From the NCBI GenBank assembly GCA_902627325.1, contig CACOIM010000004.1, forward strand, positions 1 to 59,470: a stretch of 59,470 nt of DNA. Direction: 5' to 3'. A program made the position numbers and the translations under genes. This document shows positions 43,213-51,779 of the stretch, one piece after another. Numbering within the stretch: position 1 is the first letter of the stretch; each line of letters begins with the position of its first letter. Below the pieces are notes generated by a model. That model searched no databases. It was not told the DNA's origin and worked only from the letters and a program-made list of their open reading frames with translations. Origin of the DNA: an uncultured Prochlorococcus sp. GTDB taxonomy: Bacteria; Cyanobacteriota; Cyanobacteriia; PCC-6307; Cyanobiaceae.

Positions 43213-45015
43213 ATGATAAAGATTTTTTTGCATAGAAGATTTCTAACGCTTTCAATAGTTTTCATAATTGGCTCTTTTCTTTTTCTAATAGGATTGGGTG
43301 CTACTGGCCTTGTTGATGAGACCCCACCACTTTTTGCATCTGCTGGAAGATTTATGAGTCAATCTGGAGATTGGCTTACTCCAAAAGTTAATGGAATTTT
43401 GCGTTTTGATAAGCCACCTTTTTTCTATTGGTTAATGGCAATATTTTATTCCATTCCGGCTAATGAAATTTGGGATAAATATGGTTCTCTATCTGCAAGA
43501 CTTCCTTCTGCTTTATCAACATTGTTTTTAATGATAATGATTGCTGATACAATGTACTGCGCGACTGATCAAACTGGGGATAAGGTTAAAATTGCACTTG
43601 TTGCATCATTAAGTTTCGCCTTATCCCCATTAATAATAATTTGGAGCAGAACTGCGGTAAGCGATTCTCTTTTATGCGCCACTTTGGGAACAAGTCTCCT
43701 TTCTTTTTGGCGAAATATTTCAAGTGAAGAGGATGGCCCATGTATCACTCCTTGGTGTTTCTTATCAATTGCAATATTAACCAAAGGACCCGTTGCTTTT
43801 GTAATAATTTTCACTACTTTATTCACTTTTTTTCTAACACATAAAAACTGGAAAAGATTGTTTTATAAATTAAAAATTGGCAAAGGGCTTTTAATAACTT
43901 TTCTAATTAGTTCGCCATGGTATTTAATTCAATTACTTAATAACGGTAAAGTTTTTTGGGATAATTTTTTTGGTTATCATAATCTTCAAAGATATACTTC
44001 TGTAGTTAATAATCATTCTGAGCCATGGTGGTTTTATATATTTATAATGATTTTGGCTTCTCTACCTTTTACTGTCTTTTTAATACATGGAATAATTTCT
44101 ACTTTTGAAGAACTTATTTCCTATCTTAAAATTAGATCTGAAAAGGTAAATAGTATATATATTTTCTCTTTATGTTGGCTAATCTCCGTACTTTTATTCT
44201 TTAGTTTTTCTGCGACAAAGCTTCCAAGTTATTGGATTCCTGCGATTCCAGCAGCTTCACTTTTGATTTGTAAAAGTGCGCAAATCTTAGATAATAAAAG
44301 GAATATACCTTTTATTTGGCTTTTAACAACTTTAATTTTATTGGGATTTTCTATTGCCTTCTATTTTTCAGATAGTTGGTTGGTTTTAATTAATGATCCA
44401 GAAATGCCAGAATTGGTAAGCGAAATAAAAACTAATGGACTTATTTTTAGGACAAGGATTCTTTTCCCCATTTTTACAATTTTATCAACGATTTTTATAT
44501 TTAAATTCATACCAAAGTCAATACTTTTTCTTCAAATATTGATCTACTCTAGCCAGTTTTTGTTAATGCCGCCCATAAGGAAAATAGCTGATGATCTTAG
44601 GCAGGAACCCCTAAGAAGTATCTCTAAGAAAATTATAGATGTACGATCTAGGAGAGAGCCTATCGCAATGATTGGGATCAGAAAACCTTCATTACATTTT
44701 TATTCAAAACAAATAATTTTTTACGAATCAAGCTCTCCTTCTGGATTAGTCAATTTATCTGAAAGATTTATTTTTGAGAAGAGAAGTAATGAGTTGGATC
44801 AACCAAATTATCAATCTGAAAGTTTTTTGGTAGTGATTGATAAATATTCTCAAAAATCAAAGCATTGGAATGAAATTAATTCTCAATTACTAGGCACTTA
44901 TGGAATTTATAGTTTGCTTAGAATTAAAAGAGAAGATCTAAATTATATTGCTAAAGAATTTAAAAAAGATGGAATTCAATCTAATTGGATAATTGAAAAA
45001 TTTGAAAAATTTTAA
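43213..45015 (+). CDS. Membrane glycosyltransferase, ArnT/PMT (GT39/GT83) family
   Basis: A 600-residue membrane protein. The first loop carries the catalytic-type motif LVDETPPLFASAGRFM (Asp-Glu after the first membrane segment, as in ArnT and Pmt), followed by 'GDWLTPKVNGILRFDKPPFFYW'. About 11-12 hydrophobic segments follow, with 'PWYLIQLLNNG' and 'WWFYIFIMILASLPFTVF', and a C-terminal soluble part of about 150 residues. Such enzymes use polyprenyl-linked sugars on the periplasmic side to modify lipids or proteins. The acceptor is unknown. It forms an operon with the GT4 gene; its 3' end overlaps the convergent small gene by four bases. Confidence 0.88.
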   Translation: MIKIFLHRRFLTLSIVFIIGSFLFLIGLGATGLVDETPPLFASAGRFMSQSGDWLTPKVNGILRFDKPPFFYWLMAIFYSIPANEIWDKYGSLSARLPSALSTLFLMIMIADTMYCATDQTGDKVKIALVASLSFALSPLIIIWSRTAVSDSLLCATLGTSLLSFWRNISSEEDGPCITPWCFLSIAILTKGPVAFVIIFTTLFTFFLTHKNWKRLFYKLKIGKGLLITFLISSPWYLIQLLNNGKVFWDNFFGYHNLQRYTSVVNNHSEPWWFYIFIMILASLPFTVFLIHGIISTFEELISYLKIRSEKVNSIYIFSLCWLISVLLFFSFSATKLPSYWIPAIPAASLLICKSAQILDNKRNIPFIWLLTTLILLGFSIAFYFSDSWLVLINDPEMPELVSEIKTNGLIFRTRILFPIFTILSTIFIFKFIPKSILFLQILIYSSQFLLMPPIRKIADDLRQEPLRSISKKIIDVRSRREPIAMIGIRKPSLHFYSKQIIFYESSSPSGLVNLSERFIFEKRSNELDQPNYQSESFLVVIDKYSQKSKHWNEINSQLLGTYGIYSLLRIKREDLNYIAKEFKKDGIQSNWIIEKFEKF

Positions 45016-45263
45016 GGTTGTTTTCTCCTCTCAATGATCTTTTTTAATTCATCAAAGCTACATTTATTGGGAATATCTACACCTTTTAAGTCCTCATCAA
45101 TTTCTAAATCGATAACAGAATCCTCCGTTAAAAAACTTAGAACCTCATCAATACTTATGCCCATGTCATTGGCCATTTCAGAAAGAAGTCTTAAAGTGTC
45201 TCTTCTCAATGAAAGATTAATCCTCAAAGGCACATACTCATTTTGGTGATTAATTGACTTCAT
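45012..45263 (-). CDS. Small conserved protein, 83 aa, possible ribbon-helix-helix type
   Basis: The N-terminal part 'YVPLRINLSLRRDTLRLLSEMANDMGISIDEVLSFLTED' reads like a ribbon-helix-helix DNA-binding domain (strand 'LRINLSLRRD', then two helices), followed by an acidic stretch (SVIDLEIDEDLKGVDIP) and a charged end. RHH proteins act as dimeric repressors, often in antitoxins; no toxin partner is adjacent. It converges on the ArnT-like gene with a four-base overlap. Assignment to RHH is by pattern only. Confidence 0.55.
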   Translation of the reverse strand: MKSINHQNEYVPLRINLSLRRDTLRLLSEMANDMGISIDEVLSFLTEDSVIDLEIDEDLKGVDIPNKCSFDELKKIIERRKQP

Positions 45264-45344
45264 AAAGAAAATCTTAAGACATTATGTGGATCTCTGCACT
45301 AAATGTTTACAATCTTATTGTTTTATGTATCACAGGAATGCTCT

Positions 45345-46220
45345 TTAATAACTTATAAATAAAAATATAATTGGAATAGTTGCAACAGACATAATTGTCG
45401 AAGTAAATAACGCTTTGGCTGCTAATTCTCTATGTATGTTATAAGCCTCAGCTAATAATATAGTTGATATTGCAGTTGGTGTACCTGCCTGCAAAACTAG
45501 TGCAGTTGTCTCAATCTGTTGGAAATTAAACAGGCAACAAATTAAATAAATAATTAATGGCAAAACTAATAGTTTTAAAATTATTGCATATTGAATATTC
45601 TCTTTAAATTGAAAAGATGTTTTTTTCTTTTTATTGGTAATTATTCCCAGTCTTGAACCGACTACAATAATAGCTAAATATATTACTAATCTTGTGGGAA
45701 TCCAAAGAAACTCTTCTACTAGATTTTCTAAACTAAATAAATAAATTATCAATGCACCAACAATACCCCTTGATGCAGGGCTGCTAAATATAAAAATTAA
45801 AAGTTTTTTGATATTCATCAAAGAATAACTATTATTTGATTTTTGTAATAAATATGGACCAAATATCCACGAGAATAGAGTAGTTCCAAGATCAAATCCA
45901 ATGGTATGGTTAATAGTATCTGTAGGTAAAAGGGCTATTGCTATTGGGATTCCTAGAAATGATGTATTCCCTATCAATCCTGCAAGCTGCAAAGAAAAAT
46001 TTGGAAATATATTTTTAAATACTGGAATAAAGTTAATTAAAACTATTAATAAAGTAATTGTGATGAATGCAAGTACTGCTGAGTTAATTAAATCAATATT
46101 TATACCAGCCTTTACAAGTAAACCCGTGACACTGATAGGTATTCCGTATTTTATCAAGTAAATAGATATCTTTTCAGAGGCGAAAGGTTTTACTTTGCCA
46201 ATAAAAAACCCTAATATCAA
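45345..46220 (-). CDS. AEC-family (auxin efflux carrier) transporter
   Basis: An inner-membrane permease of about 291 residues and roughly ten hydrophobic segments. The family-typical 'GIPISVTGLLVKAGI', 'LAGLIGNTSFLGIPIAIALL' (Gly-Asn-Thr-x-Phe-Leu-Gly-x-Pro) and 'TTALVLQAGTPTAISTILLAEAY' are visible. The only listed start is TTG 46220, which cuts the first membrane segment. The frame stays open about 13 codons upstream (reading SPIYKLFIDIIPF) but without ATG, GTG or TTG, so the real start may be a rare codon there. Substrate is unknown, probably an organic anion or amino-acid-like compound. Confidence 0.82.
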   Translation of the reverse strand: MILGFFIGKVKPFASEKISIYLIKYGIPISVTGLLVKAGINIDLINSAVLAFITITLLIVLINFIPVFKNIFPNFSLQLAGLIGNTSFLGIPIAIALLPTDTINHTIGFDLGTTLFSWIFGPYLLQKSNNSYSLMNIKKLLIFIFSSPASRGIVGALIIYLFSLENLVEEFLWIPTRLVIYLAIIVVGSRLGIITNKKKKTSFQFKENIQYAIILKLLVLPLIIYLICCLFNFQQIETTALVLQAGTPTAISTILLAEAYNIHRELAAKALFTSTIMSVATIPIIFLFISY

Positions 46221-46319
46221 AAAAGGAATAATATCTATAAATAATTTGTAAATTGGACTAAAGTATTAAAATTTGATCTTAACTCTAAAGAAAGATATCA
46301 ATAGGACTATTTAATCATT

Positions 46320-46544
46320 TTAAATTAATTTCCATATCGCGTTTTCAGGAATAGAAGGACTTTTTGAAAAGTCGTCTGGCTCTGTAGTTACAACTCGCCA
46401 ATTTGGCACTCTGCAGGTTACATAGGCAGGGCTTTCAATCAAAATTCCTGGTTTTTCATCAAATGTACATGTAAAACCCTCTTTCCAATGACCATTGCCA
46501 TTTAAATTACCTCTAAACCATACCCAGCACTTTGTAGTTTTCAA
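46320..46544 (-). CDS. Conserved small protein, 74 aa, function unknown
   Basis: A soluble protein rich in Trp and Cys: 'KCWVWFRGNLNGNGHWKEGFTCTFDEKPGI' and 'YVTCRVPNWRVVTTEPDDF'. The three Cys and several Trp are well spaced, and the sequence looks like a conserved picocyanobacterial hypothetical protein. No signal peptide, membrane segment or catalytic motif is seen. It stands alone between the AEC transporter and the SemiSWEET gene on the minus strand. Confidence 0.6.
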   Translation of the reverse strand: MKTTKCWVWFRGNLNGNGHWKEGFTCTFDEKPGILIESPAYVTCRVPNWRVVTTEPDDFSKSPSIPENAIWKLI

Positions 46545-46637
46545 AATTTCGTGTTTGCTTATTATTGATAATAATTAATTACTGTCAATGGTTGAAGATA
46601 ATTTATACAAATGGAATTATCACAAAAATAATCTAGT

Positions 46638-46904
46638 CTATTTTTTTGCGAAAGTAACTTTAAAAATTAGAATGAGGAGATTTAAAATAAATGTTATTAC
46701 ATTTGCTATAAGTATTGGAGTCGAAGAAATCTTGTATCCATAAATAATCCAAGAAAGTACGCCAGTTAGAAACATTATTAAAGTAATTAATGAAACATCC
46801 TCTGCCTTTTTTGTTTTAAAAGTTTTTATTAATTGTGGTAAAAAAGCTAGTGTTGTAAGTATTGCCGCAAAATATCCAAAGAACTCAATATTAAGATTAA
46901 TCAT
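46638..46904 (-). CDS. SemiSWEET sugar transporter (MtN3/saliva family)
   Basis: A single triple-helix bundle of 88 residues, the bacterial half-size form that works as a dimer. The signature is FGYFAAILTTLAFLPQLIKTFKTKKAEDVS (Pro-Gln in helix 1 and the following Lys-rich loop), then LITLIMFLTGVLSWIIYG in helix 2 and PILIANVITFILNLLIL in helix 3 (with the conserved Asn). It probably moves sugars or related solutes by facilitated diffusion. It follows the peroxiredoxin-like gene after two bases, so they form one transcript. Confidence 0.9.
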   Translation of the reverse strand: MINLNIEFFGYFAAILTTLAFLPQLIKTFKTKKAEDVSLITLIMFLTGVLSWIIYGYKISSTPILIANVITFILNLLILIFKVTFAKK

Positions 46905-46906
46905 AT

Positions 46907-47653
46907 TTAAATATACTTTGTTAAAAAGTTAAGAGGTGCTCTCATGTTTTGAGAGTAATTGAGTATGTCTTTTGAAAAGTATTTGTATTGAATATCATCA
47001 TTCTGATCCAAAATAAAGGTACATGATCTTTGGGGTAAGTATTCTGTATTAATCATATAATTTTGCCAATTTTTAAATATCTCAATCATGTTATTTAATC
47101 TAAAGGTGGCTAACTCAAATGGTCTTAAGTAGCCATTGCCAAAGGGTTGACCAAATAATTTCCCTGAGAATCTAAAAAAATTAAATATATTTATTTGATC
47201 ACTATCATAATAAATTTGATTTGAGCCTTTATCTCCTGTATATCCCCTCAAGACTTCTATCAAGGTCTTTGAAGAACCTATCCCCATAAGCATAAGTGTA
47301 AGATTAGCCCAACCTCCTAATCCTAAATCTAAGCCTTTAGAGGCACCTACTATATTATGTAATTTATTGTTTGGGAAGACCTTTATATTCTCTTTAGGGA
47401 AACCCGTGAATTTACAAAATTTTTCTTTTCCAATCTCATTTCCTATCGCTATATAATAAATATCCAAATTATTAATAACATTTTCAGATTGGAATTTTAC
47501 AAGGTTAATAGCATATTCAAAACTATCAAAATCTCCTAACAAACCTACAAAGACAATTAGCTTATTTTTATGCAGCTTTTTAAAATTAAAATCATTAATC
47601 AAATTTATTAATTGATTTTTTACTTCGGTTTTTGTCATGGAATTTACAAACAT
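46907..47653 (-). CDS. Peroxiredoxin-like AhpC/TSA-type protein without a visible peroxidatic Cys
   Basis: The 248-residue protein has a thioredoxin-fold pattern (LIVFVGLLGDFDSFEYAINLVKF, DIYYIAIGNEIGKEKFCKFTG, and further 'GLGGWANLTLMLMGIG') seen in a cyanobacterial AhpC/TSA-related family. The position after the first strand, where the catalytic Cys is normal, reads 'GLLGDFDSFE' and has none. The remaining Cys (KFCKF, RSCTF) are not in the canonical place. It may therefore bind rather than reduce a substrate, or use a different chemistry. Two ATGs are possible (47653 or 47638). It is co-transcribed with the SemiSWEET gene. Confidence 0.6.
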   Translation of the reverse strand: MFVNSMTKTEVKNQLINLINDFNFKKLHKNKLIVFVGLLGDFDSFEYAINLVKFQSENVINNLDIYYIAIGNEIGKEKFCKFTGFPKENIKVFPNNKLHNIVGASKGLDLGLGGWANLTLMLMGIGSSKTLIEVLRGYTGDKGSNQIYYDSDQINIFNFFRFSGKLFGQPFGNGYLRPFELATFRLNNMIEIFKNWQNYMINTEYLPQRSCTFILDQNDDIQYKYFSKDILNYSQNMRAPLNFLTKYI

Positions 47654-47780
47654 AAGTTAATTTATGCTCTTATATATATTCTATACATTAATAAGTATAA
47701 AATTTTACATAAAAAAAGTTTTTAAAAAAAATAAATCAATCTTTTTTATTTTATTATCTTAAGGTAATCAATTTGAAGTT

Positions 47781-48305
47781 ATGACTGTAGGAATTTACTA
47801 CGCTACTACAACTGGTAAAACTGAAGACGTTGCAGATCGTCTTCACAATTTCATTTCATCTGCAGAGTCACCTAAAGATGTTTCAGATGTTGATGATCTT
47901 TCAGAGCTCGAAGGTCTAGATGGAATTATTTGTGGCATCCCAACATGGAATACAGGTGCTGATGAGGAAAGATCTGGAACAGCTTGGGATTCAATATTAG
48001 AAGATATTGGCGAACTAAGTTTGTCTGGCAAAAAAGTAGCTATCTTTGGTCTTGGAGATTCTTCTACTTACACAGAAAATTATTGTGATGCTATGGAAGA
48101 ACTTCACAGTTATTTCCAGAAAGCTGGCGCTGACATGGTCGGATATGTTGATCAGTCTGCTTATACATTTGAAGAGTCAAAAAGTATAATCGGTGAGAGT
48201 TTCTGTGGTTTACCACTTGATGAGGATAGTGAATCTGATTTAACTGATTCTCGTTTGGAGACATGGGCTACTCAATTAAAAAGCGAAATTCCATCCTTAG
48301 CGTAA
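47781..48305 (+). CDS. isiB: Flavodoxin
   Basis: An FMN electron carrier that replaces ferredoxin under iron limitation. The phosphate-binding loop is TTTGKTEDVADRL at residues about 9-21. The aromatic isoalloxazine-binding loops are 'GIPTWNTGADEE' and 'GLGDSSTYTENYCDAMEEL'. The length of 174 residues fits the long-chain type. The terminator at 48327-48379 separates it from pcb. The pair resembles the isiA-isiB iron-stress arrangement, with pcb in the place of isiA. Confidence 0.95.
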   Translation: MTVGIYYATTTGKTEDVADRLHNFISSAESPKDVSDVDDLSELEGLDGIICGIPTWNTGADEERSGTAWDSILEDIGELSLSGKKVAIFGLGDSSTYTENYCDAMEELHSYFQKAGADMVGYVDQSAYTFEESKSIIGESFCGLPLDEDSESDLTDSRLETWATQLKSEIPSLA

Positions 48306-48326
48306 ATTTTTAATAAACACTTGTTG

Positions 48327-48379
48327 CTTCAGAATTCTTTAATGCTTTTATGCATTAAATGAATTTCTGAAGTTTTTTT
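48327..48379 (+). terminator. Terminator between isiB and pcb
   Basis: CTTCAGAA with TTCTTTAATGC pairs with GCATTAAATGAA and TTTCTGAAG in one long hairpin, followed by TTTTTTT. It ends isiB transcription 22 bases after its stop, so pcb probably has its own promoter in 48380-48494. Confidence 0.75.
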
Positions 48380-48494
48380 GTAGCTTTTGATAGTTGTATT
48401 TGATTCTTTCTTTACTTCTTGCTAAAAATTGTAAAGAATAGGTCAAAATTCACCAGATTAGCAATAGATTTCATTTGTTGTTTATTTAAATCAA

Positions 48495-49556
48495 GTGTTA
48501 CAAAGTTACGGAAAATCTGATGTTACCTATGACTGGTACGCAGGAAATTCTGGTGTTGTAGGCCGATCAGGCAAATTCATAGCTGCTCATGCTGCCCATG
48601 CTGGTTTAATGATGTTTTGGGCAGGCGCTTTTGCCTTATTTGAGTTAGCTCGTTATGACGCCACAATTCCAATGGGATCTCAAAATTTAATTTGTTTACC
48701 ACATCTTGCTGGTATTGGAATTGGAGGAGTTGAAAATGGAGTTATCACTGAAACTTACGGTATTACTGTGATAGCTACATTGCATTTAATTTTCTCTGCA
48801 GTTCTTGGCGCTGGTGGTTTATTACACTCAAATAAATTTGAAGGTGATTTAGGAGATTATCCAGAGGGAAGTAAACCTCAAAAATTTGATTTTGAGTGGG
48901 ATGATCCAGATAAATTAACATTTATTCTTGGGCACCATTTAATCTTCCTAGGTCTTGGAGCAATTATGTTTGTTGAATGGGCTCGTATTCATGGAATTTA
49001 TGATCCAGCTATCGGTTCGACAAGACAAGTTATCTATAATCTTGATATCGCAGCTATTTGGAATCATCAATTTGATTTCCTTAAAATTGATAGTTTAGAA
49101 GATATTATGGGTGGACATGCTTTCCTTGCATTCTTAGAAATTATTGGTGGCGCTTTCCATATAGCTACTAAACAATTTGGTGAATATACTGAGTTCAAAG
49201 GTAAGGGGTTACTTGGAGGGGAAGCTATTCTCTCTTATTCAGTAGTAGGCGTATCGTTCTGTGCATTTGTTGCAGCTTTCTGGTGTGCGTCAAATACAAC
49301 AATTTATGCTGAAGATCTTTATGGTGCTCCCCTTAAGTTAGAATTTCAGTTTGCTCCATATTTTACTGATACGGTAGATTTAGGAGAGGGGGCTTACAGC
49401 TCAAGAGCTTGGTTAGCAAATGTACATTTCTATCTAGGTTTCTTCTTCTTACAGGGTCACCTATGGCACGCATTAAGAGCAATGGGATTTGACTTCAAGA
49501 AAATTGGTCAAGCATTTGACAATATGGAAAATGCTAAAATTTCTCAAAACGGTTAA
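48495..49556 (+). CDS. pcb: Chlorophyll a/b-binding light-harvesting protein Pcb
   Basis: A thylakoid antenna protein of the CP43/IsiA family with six membrane helices, 353 residues. It starts GTG 48495 (MLQSYGKSDVTYDWYAGNSG). Chlorophyll-ligand His residues lie in AAHAAHAGLMMFWAG, LPHLAGIGIGG, 'LGHHLIFLGLGAIMF', 'GGHAFLAFLEIIGGAFHIA' and 'NVHFYLGFFFLQGHLWHALRA'. The short loop between helices 5 and 6 distinguishes it from CP43. Its sequence (TYDWYAGNSGVVGRSG, TIPMGSQNL) differs from the abundant PcbA (typically TYGWWAGN), so it is probably a secondary, iron-stress-linked Pcb, which fits its position behind isiB. Confidence 0.95.
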   Translation: MLQSYGKSDVTYDWYAGNSGVVGRSGKFIAAHAAHAGLMMFWAGAFALFELARYDATIPMGSQNLICLPHLAGIGIGGVENGVITETYGITVIATLHLIFSAVLGAGGLLHSNKFEGDLGDYPEGSKPQKFDFEWDDPDKLTFILGHHLIFLGLGAIMFVEWARIHGIYDPAIGSTRQVIYNLDIAAIWNHQFDFLKIDSLEDIMGGHAFLAFLEIIGGAFHIATKQFGEYTEFKGKGLLGGEAILSYSVVGVSFCAFVAAFWCASNTTIYAEDLYGAPLKLEFQFAPYFTDTVDLGEGAYSSRAWLANVHFYLGFFFLQGHLWHALRAMGFDFKKIGQAFDNMENAKISQNG

Positions 49557-49579
49557 TTAAATTTAATCTTCATCTTTAA

Positions 49580-49605
49580 AACCTCTCTTTGAGAGGTTTT
49601 TTTTT
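49580..49605 (+). terminator. Terminator of pcb
   Basis: AACCTCTC, loop TTT, GAGAGGTT and a run of T residues directly follow. It lies 24 bases after the pcb stop and is a strong rho-independent terminator. Confidence 0.88.
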
Positions 49606-49632
49606 GTTTATCAGTTTCCTTATTTCTACAAA

Positions 49633-50280
49633 ATGATTTCCTCTAAACTTAATTGCAATGAAATTTTTAAAAAAGCATATCTTAGCAGATATGCATGGCC
49701 TACTACTTTTAATGGATATTCTGGTAGATGTATTTTTATTGAGAATGAAAAAACTTTTGAAGGAGAATTTAACCTCGATAATAAGTTTAAACCTCAAATA
49801 AAAAATATCTCAGACAATAATGTATTGAAAAATATTACATCTCAATTATTTGAAGTTGCTATTCATAGAGTCAAAAGAGAATTTAGTGAGGTTCATAAGA
49901 ATAATAATTTTAAGTATCTGGCCGAATCTGAAAAAGGATTATTATTGCAAGTTTATGGTAAAAATGATGGGGACAAGTATAGAGTTAAAGAAAATAAAAT
50001 TAATATGGTCTTTAGAAAAATTCATGGTGTAATAATCGAAGTATTTGTTGATGAATTTATTGATACGGGAAATGGATTTTTAAGTAAGAAATATTCAAGT
50101 CAACAACTTAATATTGAAAACTTGACTCCAAAATCAAAAAAATTAGAATATGAGGATAATTTTATAAATTTAGTAAATAGCAACATTTGGGTTCTTGAAT
50201 CAAGAATTATTAAATTTATTGATGAAAATAATAGAACACAAAATATGAAGTACTTTTTTAAAGAATTATCTTTAAATTAA
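49633..50280 (+). CDS. DUF3386 family protein
   Basis: The 215-residue protein has the features of cyanobacterial and plant DUF3386: 'SRYAWPTTFNGYSGRCIF', 'LKNITSQLFEVAIHRVKREFSEVH', 'KNNNFKYLAESEKGLLLQVYGKNDGDKYRVKENKI', and 'RKIHGVIIEVFVDEFIDTGNGFLSKKYSS'. The family has no certain biochemical function. There is no signal peptide or membrane segment. The gene stands after the pcb terminator and has its own start (ATG 49633) with few spacer bases, so it must start from a promoter near the terminator. Confidence 0.82.
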   Translation: MISSKLNCNEIFKKAYLSRYAWPTTFNGYSGRCIFIENEKTFEGEFNLDNKFKPQIKNISDNNVLKNITSQLFEVAIHRVKREFSEVHKNNNFKYLAESEKGLLLQVYGKNDGDKYRVKENKINMVFRKIHGVIIEVFVDEFIDTGNGFLSKKYSSQQLNIENLTPKSKKLEYEDNFINLVNSNIWVLESRIIKFIDENNRTQNMKYFFKELSLN

Positions 50281-50310
50281 TTTTTAATTTGCTATTAGGT
50301 TCTAAGATCT

Positions 50311-50556
50311 TTATTCAATTAGACGGAATCCTTTATCAAGAAGTTTTTGATAGAGTAACCTTGCTCTGAAAGCTAGAATTTGCTCCTCATTTTCATTGCT
50401 AATTACATGAAAGTAGTTGTTATCTAACTTGTTCTTACTAAAACTAACGCATGTTTCTCCTGACCTTAAAGTCCATTTACCTTTTTCTGCTAAATGTTGC
50501 TTAGGTCCTAGATCCCATGGACATTTCTCTGGATATTTTTCTCTTTTTGAGCCCAT
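50311..50556 (-). CDS. Conserved small protein, 81 aa, function unknown
   Basis: It starts MGSKREKYPEKCPWDLGPKQ and continues with HLAEKGKWTLRSGETCVSFS, with Trp and Cys at defined positions. The C-terminal half is helical (NEEQILAFRARLLYQKLLDKGFRLIE). The look is of a picocyanobacterial conserved hypothetical protein. No signal peptide, membrane segment or metal motif is clear. It is convergent with the DUF3386 gene and lies 74 bases from the methyltransferase gene upstream. Confidence 0.6.
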   Translation of the reverse strand: MGSKREKYPEKCPWDLGPKQHLAEKGKWTLRSGETCVSFSKNKLDNNYFHVISNENEEQILAFRARLLYQKLLDKGFRLIE

Positions 50557-50630
50557 TTATCTATTTAGTTAACTATCCAATGATATACATAATTAGCAAT
50601 AAAAACTAAACTTTGAAAAATTACTGATTT

Positions 50631-51278
50631 TTATTTGAAAATATTATTTTTATTTGCAATAACACAATAAAAAGGATCACAATTTAAAAAAGGTAAAAGT
50701 GAATTTTTTTGAGTAAATTTTCTCAATACTCTAGGCTCACAAAAACCATTCGAGGTCAAGATTTTTTTTACATAATCGACCCTCTCCTCTTCATTTGAAT
50801 AAGTCCAAATGTTTGGAGCTTTGTGCCAAAAAGCTCTGTTTGAAAACGAAATAATAAATTTCCCCTCTTCTGTTAGGATTCTTGCAATTTCTTCGGTTAT
50901 CTTTTCTGGATATTGTAAGTATTGCCAGGCAGCAACCATTAAGCAATAATCAATACTTTTATTGTCAAGTGGAATAACTTGAGAGGTATTAAAATTCTGT
51001 ATCCAAAAGCTATCAAAGGCTTTATTTTTTTTTAGTTCCTCTTCATTTAGACCATGACCAATGACTTTTTTATATTTAATTTCCTTTGGGAGATAGCTAT
51101 CCCAACTAGACATTAAATCTAAAACGGAACTATGATTTTGAATTTCTTTTTTATAAACTGCAGAAAGATTATTTCTGAAATTTGAATCTAAATGATAAAC
51201 AAACTTCGGAGTAGAATAAAATTCCTTGTCATTGGTTTCGTCAGGCTTTTGTCTTTGTGTATAAGTTAGTATTTCCAA
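50631..51278 (-). CDS. SAM-dependent methyltransferase (class I)
   Basis: The Rossmann motif I is present in a modified form (SSVLDLMSSWDSYLPKEI), followed by motif II-like 'YKKVIGHGLNEEELKKNKAFD', the post-II part 'IPLDNKSIDYCLMVAAWQYL' (motif IV), and 'ILTEEGKFIISFSNRAFW' (motif V). The length of 215 residues is normal for a small-molecule or lipid methyltransferase. 'GHGLNEEEL' and 'NRAFW' resemble a family widespread in cyanobacteria and algae. The substrate is unknown. It is divergent from the MIF-like gene at 51423. Confidence 0.8.
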   Translation of the reverse strand: MEILTYTQRQKPDETNDKEFYSTPKFVYHLDSNFRNNLSAVYKKEIQNHSSVLDLMSSWDSYLPKEIKYKKVIGHGLNEEELKKNKAFDSFWIQNFNTSQVIPLDNKSIDYCLMVAAWQYLQYPEKITEEIARILTEEGKFIISFSNRAFWHKAPNIWTYSNEEERVDYVKKILTSNGFCEPRVLRKFTQKNSLLPFLNCDPFYCVIANKNNIFK

Positions 51279-51422
51279 AGTTTATTAATTGTTCTTTTTA
51301 AAAACTAATAATGATTTTCTAGATTCGTGATCAAAAATTCTAAATTGGATTAACAAATTGAAGTTTTTAAATTCATAATTGATCTTTTTTGCGATAATTA
51401 AATTATCTATTTAAAGTTTAAA

Positions 51423-51758
51423 TTGCCTCTATTAAATATCTCCACAAATAATAAAATTAAAAATGAGCAAACTCTTTTAGCGAAGAGTTCAGATTTGATT
51501 TCTTCCTTACTGAACAAATCTGAAAATTTTGTAATGATTAAATTAACGGATTCATTACCTATGTATTTTTCTGGAAATGATGATCCATGTTGTTTTATTG
51601 AACTTAAATCAATAGGATCTCTAATCCCCTCAAAGATTTCACAACCAATTTGTGAATTTTTTTCTGCTGAATTACAGATACCAAAGGAGAGAATTTTTAT
51701 TTTCTTTCAAGATATTGATTCGTCTATGTGGGCCTGGAATGGCAAAACCTTTGGCTAA
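51423..51758 (+). CDS. MIF-like tautomerase (macrophage migration inhibitory factor family)
   Basis: A 111-residue protein of the tautomerase superfamily. After a TTG start at 51423, the mature N-terminus would be Pro (MPLLNISTN), the catalytic base of this family. 'FVMIKLTDSLPMYFSGNDDPCCFIELKSIG' matches the MIF/phenylpyruvate-tautomerase pattern, as does 'IPKERIFIFFQDIDSSMWAWNGKTFG' at the C-terminus. Homologues are known from marine picocyanobacteria. The physiological substrate is unknown. It is followed 21 bases later by the DUF1824 gene. Confidence 0.85.
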   Translation: MPLLNISTNNKIKNEQTLLAKSSDLISSLLNKSENFVMIKLTDSLPMYFSGNDDPCCFIELKSIGSLIPSKISQPICEFFSAELQIPKERIFIFFQDIDSSMWAWNGKTFG

Positions 51759-51779
51759 ATATGGATTTAATTATTAAAA

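Noticed and set aside
45012-45263. Toxin-antitoxin pair for the RHH-like protein
   Set aside because: No small toxin-like gene is adjacent; neighbours are a glycosyltransferase (convergent) and a transporter.
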